From Rhodospirillales bacterium (GTDB taxonomy: Bacteria; Pseudomonadota; Alphaproteobacteria; Acetobacterales; Acetobacteraceae), in the NCBI GenBank assembly GCA_028869315.1, contig JAGWSV010000031.1, positions 1 to 50,673 of the forward strand: a DNA stretch of 50,673 nt, in the 5' to 3' direction. A program made the position numbers and the translations under genes. The notes under the pieces are model-generated. The model did not search any database. It was given only the letters and a program-made list of their open reading frames with translations, and was not told where the DNA came from. Within the stretch, counting starts at the first letter, position 1. Each line of letters starts with the position of its first letter. Positions 34,026-43,818 of the stretch are shown here, piece after piece.

Positions 34026-35705
34026 ATGAACCAGTCCGCTTGCAGCGATGCGCTTGCCCGCCTGGTCGCGTTGGCGCAGCGGCCCGGGGCGCAGCGGATC
34101 GGCGCGCTCTTCGCCGCCGACCCGGATCGAGCGCGCCGGCTGACCGTCTCGCTGGACGACCTCAGCCTCGACCTCTCCCGCACCGCGATCGATGGCCCTG
34201 TGTCGGAGGCGTTGTTCGCGTGGGCGGTGGCGGCCGATCTGGAAGGGTTCCGTTCACGGTTGTTCGCCGGTGCGCCTGTGAACGTGACCGAGCGGCGCGC
34301 GGCGATGCACATGGCCTTGCGGGCGCCAGCCGGCGTCCGGCTCGACGCGGCGCTGGCCGATGGCGGCAGCGAGGACGCGGCCGGAATTGCCGCCGCCGAG
34401 CGGGCGCGGATGCAGGCGTTCGTCACCGCGGTGCATGACGGGCATCTCCGCGGCGCCACCGGCCAGCGCTTCACCCATGTGGTGAATATCGGCATCGGTG
34501 GCTCCGATCTCGGTCCGCGCGTGGTGACCGAGGCACTGACGCTCGGTCGCACCGACGCACGGATGGAGGCGCGCTTCCTCGCCAATATCGACGGACATGC
34601 GTTCGAGGCCGCCATCGCCGGCCTGGACCCGGCGCAGACCCTGTTCCTGATCGCCTCCAAATCGTTCACCACCCAGGAAACCGCGGCCAACGCGGCCGCT
34701 GCGCGCGCCTGGGTAGCGGCGGCGCTGGGAGAGGCGGCGGTGGGGGCGCATTTCGTCGCGCTGTCCACCAATCTGAATGCGGTCGCAGCGTTCGGCATCG
34801 CGCCCGAGCGCGTATTCGGCTTCCGCGACTGGGTCGGTGGGCGCTACTCGCTCTGGTCGCCGGTCGGCCTGGTGATCGCGCTCGCCGCCGGGTGGGACAA
34901 GTTCCAGGCGCTGCTCGATGGCGCCTGGGCGATGGACTGCCATTTCCGCGACGCGCCGCTTGGCCAGAACCTGCCGGTGCTGCTGGCGCTGGCCGGGGTG
35001 TGGCACCACAACGCGCTCGGCTGCGCCACCCATTGCGTGCTTGCCTATGACGAACGGCTTCGCCGGTTGCCGGCACATTTCCAGCAGGTGGAGATGGAGA
35101 GCAACGGCAAGCGGGTGATGCTGGACGGCGGCAAGGTACCTTGGGCCACCGCGCCGGTGATCTTCGGCGAGCCGGGCACCAGCGCGCAGCACAGCTTCAT
35201 GCAGTTGGTCCATCAAGGCCCGGCGGTGATCCCGGTGGACTTCATCCTCGCGGCCGAACCCGACCACGACCGGCCGGATGCGCATCGCGCACTGGCCGCC
35301 AACGCGTTCGCGCAGGCGGCGGCGCTCGCCTTCGGCCGTGACGAGGCCGCGGTGCGGGCGGAGATGGCGGCTTCCGGCGTCGCCGCGGAGGAAATCGACC
35401 GTATCGCCCCGCACCGGGTATGCCCGGGCGACCGGCCGTCCGCCGTCATCCTGTTCCGCCGGCTCGACCCGTTCAGCCTCGGCCGGCTGATCGCCCTCTA
35501 TGAGCACAAAGTGGCGGTGCAGGGCTGTCTGTGGGGGATCGACAGTTTCGACCAATGGGGGGTCGAGCTCGGCAAGCAGCTTGCCGGCGGCATCCTGCCC
35601 GCGCTGCAGCCGGGCGCGACCCGGCGGGGAGCGACCGTCGCGACGCCGGACGCCGCGACCGAAGCGGTGATCGAACGGTTCCGGGCACTGCGCGGCGAGG
35701 CCTGA
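34026..35705 (+). CDS. pgi: Glucose-6-phosphate isomerase
   Basis: The 559-aa product interconverts glucose-6-phosphate and fructose-6-phosphate in the cytoplasm. Signature segments are present: GIGGSDLGPRVV (about 157-168), DWVGGRYSLWSPVGL (about 268-282) and EPGTSAQHSFMQLVHQG (about 382-398). The last differs slightly from the common PGTNGQHSF form, but the catalytic His is kept. Length matches the family. The TGA stop overlaps the mutL ATG by one base (TGATG), so mutL is translationally coupled to a glycolytic gene. Confidence 0.97.
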   Translation: MNQSACSDALARLVALAQRPGAQRIGALFAADPDRARRLTVSLDDLSLDLSRTAIDGPVSEALFAWAVAADLEGFRSRLFAGAPVNVTERRAAMHMALRAPAGVRLDAALADGGSEDAAGIAAAERARMQAFVTAVHDGHLRGATGQRFTHVVNIGIGGSDLGPRVVTEALTLGRTDARMEARFLANIDGHAFEAAIAGLDPAQTLFLIASKSFTTQETAANAAAARAWVAAALGEAAVGAHFVALSTNLNAVAAFGIAPERVFGFRDWVGGRYSLWSPVGLVIALAAGWDKFQALLDGAWAMDCHFRDAPLGQNLPVLLALAGVWHHNALGCATHCVLAYDERLRRLPAHFQQVEMESNGKRVMLDGGKVPWATAPVIFGEPGTSAQHSFMQLVHQGPAVIPVDFILAAEPDHDRPDAHRALAANAFAQAAALAFGRDEAAVRAEMAASGVAAEEIDRIAPHRVCPGDRPSAVILFRRLDPFSLGRLIALYEHKVAVQGCLWGIDSFDQWGVELGKQLAGGILPALQPGATRRGATVATPDAATEAVIERFRALRGEA

Positions 35706-37543
35706 TGCCCGCCATCCGCCTGCTGCCGGAGGGGCTGGTCAATCGCATCGCCGCCGGCGAGGTGATCGAGCGGCCGGCCGCCGCGGTGAAGGAACTCGTC
35801 GAGAACGCGCTGGATGCGGGGGCGCGCCGGATCTCCGTCGCGATGGCCGGCGGCGGGATCGAGCGTATCGAGGTCGCCGACGACGGCAATGGCATGGACG
35901 CCGCCGAGCTTGCATTGGCGGTGCAGCGCCATGCGACGTCCAAACTGCCCGATGACGACCTGGTGCGGATCGCGACATTGGGCTTCCGCGGAGAGGCGCT
36001 GCCGTCGATCGGTGCGGCGGCCCGACTCTCGATCACGTCACGTCCGGCTGAAGCGGCGCATGCCTGGTCGATTTCGGTGGAGGGCGGAGCGGTCACCGCG
36101 GTTGCCCCGGCTGCGGGCGCGCCGGGAACGCGGGCGGTGGTGCGCGATCTGTTCTTCGCCACCCCGGCGCGGCGCAAGTTCCTGAAGACTCCCCGCACCG
36201 AGGCGGACCATGCCGAGACGGTGCTGCGGCGCCTGGCCCTGGCGGCACCCGGTGTCGCCATACGGCTGGAGAGCGACGGACGGGTGATCTTCGACCTGCC
36301 CGCGCAGGAGCGCGCGGCACGGGCCGGCGCATTGCTCGGCGCCGACGCGGCGGCGGCGCTGCTGGTGGTGGAGGGCACGCGCGGGCCGCTGCGCCTGTCC
36401 GGCTTCGTGGCCGCGCCGTCGGTGACCCGCGTCTCCGCGGCGTCGCAGGCGCTGACCGTCAACGGCCGGCCGGTCGCCGACCCGGTGCTGAAAACGGCGA
36501 TTCGGGTGGCCTTCCGCCCCGTGATCCCGGCGGGACGGCATCCGGTGGCGGCGCTCTGGCTCGATCTGCCGGCGGATGAGTTGGATGTGAACGTCCATCC
36601 GGCCAAGGCCGAGTTGCGGTTCCGCGATGCGGCGGCGGTGCGCGCGCTGGTGATCGGCGCGATCGGGAAAGCCCTGGGCGGCGCGGCGGGCATCGACGTG
36701 CCTGCGCCGCGGCCGGCGTTGAGCCTGGCGTCGCGGCGAGGCTGGAGCAACGGCGGCGCGCGCTGGACGGGCATACCGCTGCCGGGCATGGCGGAGGCGC
36801 CGTTGCCGTTCGTCGCCGCGCCGTCCGCACGCCGCGCGGAGGCGGGAGACGGGGGCAACGCGCCGCCGTCGGATACCGAGACCGTCCCGGCCGCCATGAT
36901 TTCGCCAAGCGCGCCGCGGGAGGCGCCTTTGGGCGCGCCGTTGGGCCAGGTTGGGGATACCTACATCGTGTCGGTGGCGGCCGACGGAACGCTGGTCCTG
37001 GTCGATCAGCACGCCGCGCATGAGCGGCTGACCCAGGAAGCCCTGCAGGCGCAGCTGCTTGATGGCGGCGTGCGCAGCCAGCCGCTGCTGGTGCCCGCGG
37101 TCGTCGATCTGCCTGCCGGGGAGGCTGGCCGGCTGGCCTCCCGCGCCGAGGATCTGGCGCGCCTCGGGCTCGAGCTGGAAGCGTTCGGCCCCGGCGCGGT
37201 GCTGGTCCGTGCCTTGCCGGCGCTGCTCGGCGCGCCGGACCCGGCGCCGCTGCTGCGCGACTTGGCCGAGGAACTGGCCGAGTGGGATCAGGCCGGCGCG
37301 GCCGATCCGGACGGGAGCGGGGAGGGGCCGTTCGGCACGTTGCGCCGTCGGCTGGAGGCGGCGATCGCGCGTCTCGCCTGCCACGGATCGATTCGCGCCG
37401 GGCGGCGGCTGCTGCCCGCGGAGATGGACGCGCTGCTGCGCCAGATGGAGGCAACGCCGCGGGCGGCGACCTGCAGCCACGGTCGGCCTACGTTCCTGAC
37501 CTTCAGCGCGGCGGATCTGGCGGCGTTGTTTCAGCGCGGCTAG
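35705..37543 (+). CDS. mutL: DNA mismatch repair protein MutL (with endonuclease motif)
   Basis: The 612-aa product links mismatch recognition by MutS to strand removal. The N-terminal GHKL ATPase shows VKELVENALDAG with catalytic Glu33, the DDGNGM motif and GFRGEALPSI. The C-terminal domain carries DQHAAHERLTQE (434-445), the DQHA-x2-E-x4-E metal-binding endonuclease motif found in MutL of bacteria without MutH. This MutL is therefore predicted to nick DNA itself. ATG 35705 overlaps the pgi stop. A proline-poor, variable linker spans about 330-405. Confidence 0.96.
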   Translation: MPAIRLLPEGLVNRIAAGEVIERPAAAVKELVENALDAGARRISVAMAGGGIERIEVADDGNGMDAAELALAVQRHATSKLPDDDLVRIATLGFRGEALPSIGAAARLSITSRPAEAAHAWSISVEGGAVTAVAPAAGAPGTRAVVRDLFFATPARRKFLKTPRTEADHAETVLRRLALAAPGVAIRLESDGRVIFDLPAQERAARAGALLGADAAAALLVVEGTRGPLRLSGFVAAPSVTRVSAASQALTVNGRPVADPVLKTAIRVAFRPVIPAGRHPVAALWLDLPADELDVNVHPAKAELRFRDAAAVRALVIGAIGKALGGAAGIDVPAPRPALSLASRRGWSNGGARWTGIPLPGMAEAPLPFVAAPSARRAEAGDGGNAPPSDTETVPAAMISPSAPREAPLGAPLGQVGDTYIVSVAADGTLVLVDQHAAHERLTQEALQAQLLDGGVRSQPLLVPAVVDLPAGEAGRLASRAEDLARLGLELEAFGPGAVLVRALPALLGAPDPAPLLRDLAEELAEWDQAGAADPDGSGEGPFGTLRRRLEAAIARLACHGSIRAGRRLLPAEMDALLRQMEATPRAATCSHGRPTFLTFSAADLAALFQRG

Positions 37544-37574
37544 CTCGGGCCCTGCCGCTTCGCCGGCCGGCATC

Positions 37575-37587
37575 GTTATCATATAAC
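37575..37587. promoter_or_regulatory. AT-rich inverted repeat upstream of the ABC transporter
   Basis: GTTAT-CAT-ATAAC is a 13-base perfect inverted repeat in an otherwise GC-rich 128-base gap between mutL and the first permease. It contains TATAAC, a good -10-like hexamer at 37582-37587, though the matching -35 is poor. It may be an operator or promoter element for the transporter genes. Confidence 0.35.
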
Positions 37588-37671
37588 ATTGTCATCCGAT
37601 CGTCTTCGGTCCGTCATCGAACGTTCGCGCATCCGCCTCTATCAGGCGTCGCGTGCACGAACGGGGACGGT

Positions 37672-38613
37672 TTGGATCAGGTCACTCCACAGGCATTGAC
37701 GGCGCCATGGCCGGCTGGCGTCAGCCGGCTCCGGCTTCGTCTCGGGCCCCGACGGACCATGCTCGCGGCGGCCGCCCTGCTGGCACCGTCCCTCGTGTTC
37801 CTGGTCGCATTCACCTATTGGCCGGTGCTCGACGTCCTGCTGCGGTCTTTCATCGATCGGCAATACGGCCAGACCGCGCACGTGGGCTTCGGCAACTATG
37901 CCCGCCTGTTCGCCGATCCGCATTTCCGCCAGGCCGCCTGGAACAACATCGTCTACGCGCTCGGCACCATCGTGCCGAGCCTGGGGCTGGCGCTGCTGTT
38001 CGCGCTCGGGCTGCGCGACAACCGGCGTTTCACCGCCTTCCTCCGTACCTTGCTTGTGCTGCCGATGATGATCCCGCTGGTCGCGGCATCGGCGCTGTTC
38101 ATCTTCATCTTTCTGCCCGGCCAAGGCCTGCTCGATTACTACCTCGCATCGGTCGGTCTCGGGCAGGTCAACTGGCTCGGCAATCCGGCGCTGGCGCTGC
38201 CCTCGGTCATCGGGCTGACGATCTGGAAGAACACCGGCTATTACATGCTGTTCTTCCTTGCCGGCCTCGCCGGGGTGCCGGACGACCTGATCGACGCCGC
38301 GATGTTGGACGGCGCAAACGCGGTGCAGCGCTTCCGCCACGTGACCTGGCCGCTGCTCGGCCCGACCTTCGCCTTCGTGCTGGTGATCGCCCTGCTCAAT
38401 GTCCTGACGCAGGTGGACCATATCGTCGTGATGACGGATGGCGGGCCGTCCGACCAGACCAACGTTCTGCTGTTCTACATCTACCAGCAGGCGCACCAGA
38501 ACAACGACATGGGCCTGGCCGCGGCGGCGACGGTGGTGAGCGTGGCTGTCCTGTTCGTGCTCTCGATCGGGTCGCTGCGCAGCCTGGAGCGCGGGCTTCA
38601 CTATGAATCATAA
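37672..38613 (+). CDS. ABC transporter permease, UgpA-like (sugar/glycerol-phosphate importer type)
   Basis: The 313-aa product is an inner-membrane permease with six predicted helices, starting with MLAAAALLAPSLVFLVAFTYWPV. The cytoplasmic EAA-type loop reads DLIDAAMLDGANAVQRFRHVTWPLLGP, where the ATPase would dock. The start is uncertain: TTG 37672 gives a hydrophilic N-terminus, while ATG 37759 would begin at the first helix. It overlaps the next permease gene by 11 bases, and the binding protein follows, forming a three-gene operon. No ATPase gene is present. The class is CUT1-like; substrate cannot be assigned. Confidence 0.88.
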   Translation: MDQVTPQALTAPWPAGVSRLRLRLGPRRTMLAAAALLAPSLVFLVAFTYWPVLDVLLRSFIDRQYGQTAHVGFGNYARLFADPHFRQAAWNNIVYALGTIVPSLGLALLFALGLRDNRRFTAFLRTLLVLPMMIPLVAASALFIFIFLPGQGLLDYYLASVGLGQVNWLGNPALALPSVIGLTIWKNTGYYMLFFLAGLAGVPDDLIDAAMLDGANAVQRFRHVTWPLLGPTFAFVLVIALLNVLTQVDHIVVMTDGGPSDQTNVLLFYIYQQAHQNNDMGLAAAATVVSVAVLFVLSIGSLRSLERGLHYES

Positions 38614-39430
38614 GCGGATGGGCCCGCCACTGCTGCTGGCGCTGGCCGCGGCGGCGATGGTCTGGGCGATCCCGTTCGCCTGGATGGCGGTGGCGAGCCT
38701 GCGGCCCGACGACGCCGGCGCCGCCAACGTCGCCTCCCTCATGCCGTCCGGTCCGTTCGGCCTCGGCAATTTCCGCGAGGCCTGGAGCGAGGGCAGCTTT
38801 CCGGTCTGGTATCTCAACACCTTCCTGATGTGCGGCGGCATCCTGGCGGTGCAATGCGCGACCGTCAGCGCCGCCGGATACGCGTTCGCCCGGCTGCGGT
38901 TTCCCGGCCGCACCGCGCTGTTCTATCTGTTCCTGCTGCAACTGATGCTGGTGCCGCCCATCCTGATCGTGCCCAATCTCGGCACCATCGTGCGGCTGGG
39001 TCTCTATGACCGCCTGCCCGGCGTAATGGCGCCCTATTTCGCCTCCGCGTTCGGCACCTTCCTGATGCGCCAAACCTTCCGTGCGATCCCGCGCGATTAC
39101 GAGGATGCGGCGATGCTGGACGGGGCGAACCTGCCGCAGCTGGTGTGGCACGTGCTGCTGCCGCTGGCGCGGCCAGGGCTCGCGGCATTCGCGATCGTAT
39201 CGGTCAGTTATCACTGGAACGAGTTTCTCTGGCCGCTGATCGCGCTCGCCTCGCCGGCCAACCAGGTGCTGACCGTCGGGCTGGCGTCCTTCACCACCGG
39301 GGCGGAGAGCGCCAGCGAGTGGGGCGTGATCGCGGCGGGGACGCTGATGGTGGCCGCGCCGCTGATCGTCGTGTTCGTCGTGTTCCAGCGGCGCATCGTC
39401 TCGAGCTTCGTTTTCTCCGGCATCAAGTAG
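38603..39430 (+). CDS. ABC transporter permease, UgpE-like
   Basis: The 275-aa product is the second permease of the importer, with about six membrane helices and the EAA loop DYEDAAMLDGANLPQLVWHVLLPLARPGL. The C-terminal QRRIVSSFVFSGIK is typical of UgpE/MalG-type permeases. It begins 11 bases inside the first permease gene and is followed nine bases before the upstream ATG of the binding-protein region, so the three are one transcript. Substrate is unknown. Confidence 0.92.
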   Translation: MNHKRMGPPLLLALAAAAMVWAIPFAWMAVASLRPDDAGAANVASLMPSGPFGLGNFREAWSEGSFPVWYLNTFLMCGGILAVQCATVSAAGYAFARLRFPGRTALFYLFLLQLMLVPPILIVPNLGTIVRLGLYDRLPGVMAPYFASAFGTFLMRQTFRAIPRDYEDAAMLDGANLPQLVWHVLLPLARPGLAAFAIVSVSYHWNEFLWPLIALASPANQVLTVGLASFTTGAESASEWGVIAAGTLMVAAPLIVVFVVFQRRIVSSFVFSGIK

Positions 39431-39457
39431 GCCGGCATCATGGAAGGAGTTGCCTGC

Positions 39458-40777
39458 ATGCGAATCGTCTGGCGCGCCGCACTGGCTGCGGCGCTGTGGG
39501 TTTCCGTCTGGGGCGGCGGCGCGCGCGCCGCCACCGACATCGACCTCTATTTCCCGGTCCCGGTGCAGGGCCGGCTGGTGGTGGAGATCCGCAAACTGAT
39601 CGACGCCTTCAACAAGGGTCATCCGCAGATCAACGTCACTGCCGTCTATGCCGGCAGCTACGACGCGACCAACCTCAAGACCCAGGCGGCGATCAAGGCC
39701 GGGCATCCGCCGGCGGCGGTGATCATGAGCGCCAATTTCGTGCGCTCCTACCAGATCAATCACGAGATCGTCCTTCTTGATCCGCTGATCGAGAAGGACG
39801 GCCTGACGCCGAAACGCTTCATGGGCGAATTCTGGCCCGCCCTGGCCGACAATGCCACGGTGGGCGGCAAGGTGTACGGCGTGCCGTTCCAGAACTCGAC
39901 GCCGTTGCTGTATTATAGCGTCGATGCGTTCAAGCAGGCCGGGCTCGACCCCAACAAGCCGCCGGTGACCTGGAAGCAATTCATCGCCGACGCGCAGAAG
40001 CTGACGATGGTGAAGAACGGCAGCGTGCAGCGCTACGGCTTCGAGATGCCGGGCACCTACGACTATCTCGGCTGGATCGTGAGCGGGCTGGCGATGTCGA
40101 ACGGCGGCCAGTACTACAACCACGATTACGCCGGCGAAGTGTACTACGATCAGCCGAGCACCCTGGGCGCGGTGATGCTGCTCGACGAGATGGTGAACAA
40201 GCTGCACGTGATGCCGCCCGGCGTGACCAACGCAAGCGCCGTCTCCTCGGCGTTCTTCACGGGCCATACGGCGATGATGGTCCTCTCGACCGGTGCGCTG
40301 AGCTTCATCCGCAGCAACATGAAGGCGCCGTTCAAGGTCGCGTTCATGCCCTACAACGTGCGTCCAGCGGCGCCGATCGGCGGCGCCAGCCTGATCATTC
40401 CGGCCGGCAACTCGCCGGCGCGGGTCGCGGCGGCCTGGACCCTGATCAAGTGGCTGGTCAGTCCGAAGATCGCCGGCGAATGGAGCCGCTTCACCGGCTA
40501 TTTTGCGCCGCGGATCGCCGCCTACCAGCTGCCGGCGATGCAGGACTACCTTGCGAAGAATCCCGACGCCAAGGTGGCCCTGGCGCAGTTGAAGAACGCG
40601 GTGCCCTGGTTCGACACGTTCGAAACTGTGGCGGTGCGCAAGGCGATGGAAAACCAGGTGCAGGCGGTGCTGTCGGGCCGCACCACGCCGGAGAAGGCGG
40701 TAAAGGCGGCCCAGGCGGCGGCGGATACGCTGATGAAGCCGTATGTGGAGAAGACGGCCCTCGCGATCCCGCACTGA
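39458..40777 (+). CDS. Extracellular solute-binding protein, family 1 (UgpB-like)
   Basis: The 439-aa product is the periplasmic receptor of the importer. A signal peptide (MRIVWRAALAAALWVSV... ARA-ATDI) is clear with likely cleavage after residue 25. The mature part has the ligand-binding pattern of family 1 proteins, with GKVYGVPFQNSTPLLYYSVDAFKQAGLD and PPVTWKQF segments. An in-frame ATG lies 18 bases upstream, but ATG 39458 was chosen because GGAAGGAG stands eight bases before it. The protein resembles glycerol-3-phosphate and sugar binders; the exact ligand is not resolvable. Confidence 0.92.
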   Translation: MRIVWRAALAAALWVSVWGGGARAATDIDLYFPVPVQGRLVVEIRKLIDAFNKGHPQINVTAVYAGSYDATNLKTQAAIKAGHPPAAVIMSANFVRSYQINHEIVLLDPLIEKDGLTPKRFMGEFWPALADNATVGGKVYGVPFQNSTPLLYYSVDAFKQAGLDPNKPPVTWKQFIADAQKLTMVKNGSVQRYGFEMPGTYDYLGWIVSGLAMSNGGQYYNHDYAGEVYYDQPSTLGAVMLLDEMVNKLHVMPPGVTNASAVSSAFFTGHTAMMVLSTGALSFIRSNMKAPFKVAFMPYNVRPAAPIGGASLIIPAGNSPARVAAAWTLIKWLVSPKIAGEWSRFTGYFAPRIAAYQLPAMQDYLAKNPDAKVALAQLKNAVPWFDTFETVAVRKAMENQVQAVLSGRTTPEKAVKAAQAAADTLMKPYVEKTALAIPH

Positions 40778-40785
40778 TCGCTGGC

Positions 40786-40805
40786 GGGGCGGCGGCCGCC
40801 GCCCC
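40786..40805 (+). terminator. GC palindrome after the binding-protein gene
   Basis: A perfect 20-base palindrome begins GGGGCGGCGG, nine bases past the stop of the binding-protein gene. It can fold only with a small loop and lacks a T-run. It may be a transcript-end stabiliser upstream of the stronger terminator at 40863. Confidence 0.35.
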
Positions 40806-40862
40806 GGGAGCCTCGTACGATCAAGGCAGAAGGTGGCGCGGCAGGACCGGCGAACCGACGAA

Positions 40863-40902
40863 GAAGGCACTTTCAGTCCGGCTGAAGGCGCCTTCGGTTT
40901 TT
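40863..40902 (+). terminator. Rho-independent terminator of the ABC transporter operon
   Basis: GAAGGC (40863-40868) pairs with GCCTTC (40890-40895), and inside CTTTCAG (40870-40876) pairs with CTGAAGG (40882-40888) around a five-base loop. One A/C mismatch separates the two helices. The stem is followed by GGTTTTT, giving a classic intrinsic terminator 85 bases after the binding-protein stop. Confidence 0.8.
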
Positions 40903-40977
40903 CCGGCGGCCGGCGCCGCCTGGCCCGGGATGCCGGAAGCGCCCGATACGGGGCGGCCCGATCCGGAAGGTTCCGCC

Positions 40978-43620
40978 TTACCCGCCCAGCGCAGTGCGTA
41001 CCGCCGCCAGCGCCTCGTCCGCCTTGGTGGCGTCGGGCCCGCCGGCCTGCGCCAGGTCGGGCCGTCCCCCGCCGCCCTTGCCGCCCACCGCGGCGGCGGC
41101 CGCCCGTACCAGCTCGACGGCGCTGAAGCGGGGGGTGAGGTCCTTGGACACGCCGACCACGATGCTCGCCTTGCCTTCGGCGGTGGAAACCAGCGCGACC
41201 ACGCCGCTGCCGATCTGTTTGCCGATCGTCTCGGCGAGGCCCTTCAGTTCGCGCGCGGGCACGTCGCCCAGGTTGCGGGCCGCGAAGGCGGTGCCGGCGA
41301 CCGTTTCCGGACCCGTCGCGCCGGCGCCGCCGGTGGCGAGCTTCTTCTGCAACTCGGCGGACTGCCGCTCCAGCCGGCGGCGCTCCTCCTGGAGCGCGCC
41401 GATGCGCTCCGGCAGGTCGGCCGGGTTGGCGCGCAGCGCAGCGGCGGCTTCGCGCAGCAGGCGGGTTTCATCGGCGACTAGCTTCTCCGCCGCGAGTCCG
41501 GTGACCGCCTCGATGCGGCGTATCCCGGCGCTGACCGCGGTCTCGGACACGATGCGGAAATAGCCGATATCGCCGGTGCGGCGGACATGGGTCCCGCCGC
41601 ACAGCTCGATCGACCAGGCAAGCCGGTTACCTTCGGCCGCACCCATCGAAACGACCCGCACCTCTTCGCCGTATTTCTCCCCGAACAGCGCCATCGCGCC
41701 GAGCTCGACCGCAGCCGCCGGGGTCATCAGCCGGGTCACGACCTCGGAATTCTCCCGGATCCGGGCGTTCACCTCGGCTTCCACCGTGGCCAGCTCGTCA
41801 TCGGTGATCGGGCGCGGCTGGGAAATGTCGAAGCGCAGCCGGTCGGGCGCGTTCAGGCTGCCCTTCTGCGCCACATGGGTGCCGAGGGTGCGGCGCAGCG
41901 CCTCGTGCAGCAGGTGGGTCGCGGAGTGGTGCGCGCGGATCGCGCTCCGCCGCGCGTGCGCGACCTGCGCCACCACCGCCGTGCCGACCTGCGCGGTGCC
42001 CGCGGCCACCCGCCCGAGATGCACGATGAGGTCGCCGAGCTTGCGTTGGGTGTCGGTGATGTCGATGCGCAGTCCGCCTGGCCCGGTGATCGTGCCGGTA
42101 TCGCCGACCTGGCCGCCGCTCTCGCCATAGAACGGGCTCTGGTTCAGCACGACTGCGACCTCGGTCCCGGAGGGCGCGCTTTCCGCCGGCGTGCCGGCCA
42201 CGATCAGGGCCCGGATCTCGCCCTCGGCGGTCTCGGTGCTGTAGCCGAGGAACTCGCTGGCGCCGATGCGGTCGCGCAGTTCGTACCAGACGGTCTCGGT
42301 CGCGGCTTCGCCGGACCCGGCCCAGGCGGCGCGCGCACGGGCGCGCTGGGCGGCCATCGCCGCTTCGAATCCGGCGAGATCGACCTGACGGCCCTGCTCG
42401 CGCAGCGCGTCCTGCGTCAGGTCGAGCGGGAAGCCATAGGTGTCGTACAGCCGGAAGGCGATTTCGCCCGGCAGGGTGGCGCCTTCGCCGAGCCGGGCCG
42501 TTTCGTCGGCCAGCAGATGCAGGCCGCGTTCCAGCATGGCGGTGAAGCGGGTCTCCTCCAGCCGCAACGTCTCCTCGATCAGCGCCTCGGCGCGGCCGAG
42601 TTCGGGATAGGCGGCGCCCATCTGGCGCACCAGCGCAGGAACGAGCCGGTGCATCACCGGCTCCCGCGCGCCCATCAGGTGGATGTGGCGCATGGCGCGG
42701 CGCATGATGCGGCGCAGCACGTAGCCGCGGCCTTCGTTGGACGGCAGCACGCCGTCGGCCATCAGGAACGAGGTGCTGCGCAGATGGTCCGCCACCACCC
42801 GGTGGCTGATCCGATGCGGTCCATCCGGCTCTGTGCCGGTCGCTTCGGCGGAGGCGAGGATCAGGGCGCGGAACGTGTCCGTGTCGTAGTTGTCGTGCTT
42901 GCCCTGCAGAATGGCGGCGATCCGCTCAAGCCCCATGCCGGTGTCGATCGAGGGGCGCGGCAGGGCCACGCGGGTGCCCGGCGGACCCTCCTCGAACTGC
43001 ATGAACACGAGATTCCAGATCTCGATGAAGCGGTCGCCGTCCTCCTCGGCGCTGCCGGGCGGGCCGCCGGGGACGTCCGGCCCGTGGTCGTAGAATATCT
43101 CCGAACAGGGGCCGCAGGGACCGGTATCGCCCATGCGCCAGAAATTGTCGGAGGTGGGGATGCGGATGATGCGCTCCTCCGGCAGGCCGGCGACCTGCTT
43201 CCAATGGAGGGCGGCGGCGTCGTCCTCGGCGTAGACCGTGACCAGGAGCCGATCCTTGGGCAGGCCGTAATCGCGGGTTACCAGCTCCCACGCATAGGCG
43301 ATTGCTTGTTCCTTGAAGTAATCGCCGAAGCTGAAATTGCCCAGCATCTCGAAAAACGTATGATGTCGCGCGGTATAGCCGACGTTATCGAGATCGTTAT
43401 GCTTGCCGCCGGCCCGCACGCATTTCTGCGCCGTGGTGGCGCGATTGTAGGGACGCCTCTCCTGGCCGGTGAAGACGTTCTTGAACTGGACCATGCCAGC
43501 ATTGGTGAACAGCAAGGTCGGGTCGTTGCGCGGCACCAGCGGCGAGCTTTCGACCACCTGATGGCCGTGGCGGGCGAAGTAGTCGAGGAAGGCGGCACGG
43601 ATGTCGTTGCTGCTGGCCAT
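40978..43620 (-). CDS. alaS: Alanine-tRNA ligase
   Basis: The 880-aa product charges tRNA-Ala and edits mischarged Ser and Gly. The catalytic core begins with [20 protein letters not shown] and contains [16 protein letters not shown]. The editing domain has [12 protein letters not shown] and later [13 protein letters not shown], zinc-site residues. The C-terminal DHHA1 part has [18 protein letters not shown]. Length is standard. The frame extends 53 codons upstream, but ATG 43620 starts the conserved sequence. The gene lies divergent from the giant Hint-domain gene, with 198 bases between. Confidence 0.97.
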   Translation of the reverse strand: MASSNDIRAAFLDYFARHGHQVVESSPLVPRNDPTLLFTNAGMVQFKNVFTGQERRPYNRATTAQKCVRAGGKHNDLDNVGYTARHHTFFEMLGNFSFGDYFKEQAIAYAWELVTRDYGLPKDRLLVTVYAEDDAAALHWKQVAGLPEERIIRIPTSDNFWRMGDTGPCGPCSEIFYDHGPDVPGGPPGSAEEDGDRFIEIWNLVFMQFEEGPPGTRVALPRPSIDTGMGLERIAAILQGKHDNYDTDTFRALILASAEATGTEPDGPHRISHRVVADHLRSTSFLMADGVLPSNEGRGYVLRRIMRRAMRHIHLMGAREPVMHRLVPALVRQMGAAYPELGRAEALIEETLRLEETRFTAMLERGLHLLADETARLGEGATLPGEIAFRLYDTYGFPLDLTQDALREQGRQVDLAGFEAAMAAQRARARAAWAGSGEAATETVWYELRDRIGASEFLGYSTETAEGEIRALIVAGTPAESAPSGTEVAVVLNQSPFYGESGGQVGDTGTITGPGGLRIDITDTQRKLGDLIVHLGRVAAGTAQVGTAVVAQVAHARRSAIRAHHSATHLLHEALRRTLGTHVAQKGSLNAPDRLRFDISQPRPITDDELATVEAEVNARIRENSEVVTRLMTPAAAVELGAMALFGEKYGEEVRVVSMGAAEGNRLAWSIELCGGTHVRRTGDIGYFRIVSETAVSAGIRRIEAVTGLAAEKLVADETRLLREAAAALRANPADLPERIGALQEERRRLERQSAELQKKLATGGAGATGPETVAGTAFAARNLGDVPARELKGLAETIGKQIGSGVVALVSTAEGKASIVVGVSKDLTPRFSAVELVRAAAAAVGGKGGGGRPDLAQAGGPDATKADEALAAVRTALGG

Positions 43621-43818
43621 GGGGCGGCGGCGGGTCCTGGAAGCGGGGGCGGTCCGGAACGGACCGGGTCGAGCCGAGTTAACCCAATGGACAGGCTCTG
43701 TCACGCCGGAGCCGAGCGTGGGGCAGCGGATAGCGCCCATGGAGAATTCATTGATATTTGTTAAGGCGTCGATGAACAATGGCGCGTCATCCTAAGAAAC
43801 CGACCTGCGGAGTGCGGC

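Noticed and set aside
38396-40870. Minus-strand open frame of about 820 codons opposite the ABC transporter genes
   Set aside because: It is antisense to three clear genes with membrane and signal-peptide patterns and shows no coherent protein features.
43621-43818. Sigma-70 promoter for the giant gene around TTGATA at 43751
   Set aside because: The hexamer looks good, but no acceptable -10 lies at 16-18 bases, so it was not called.
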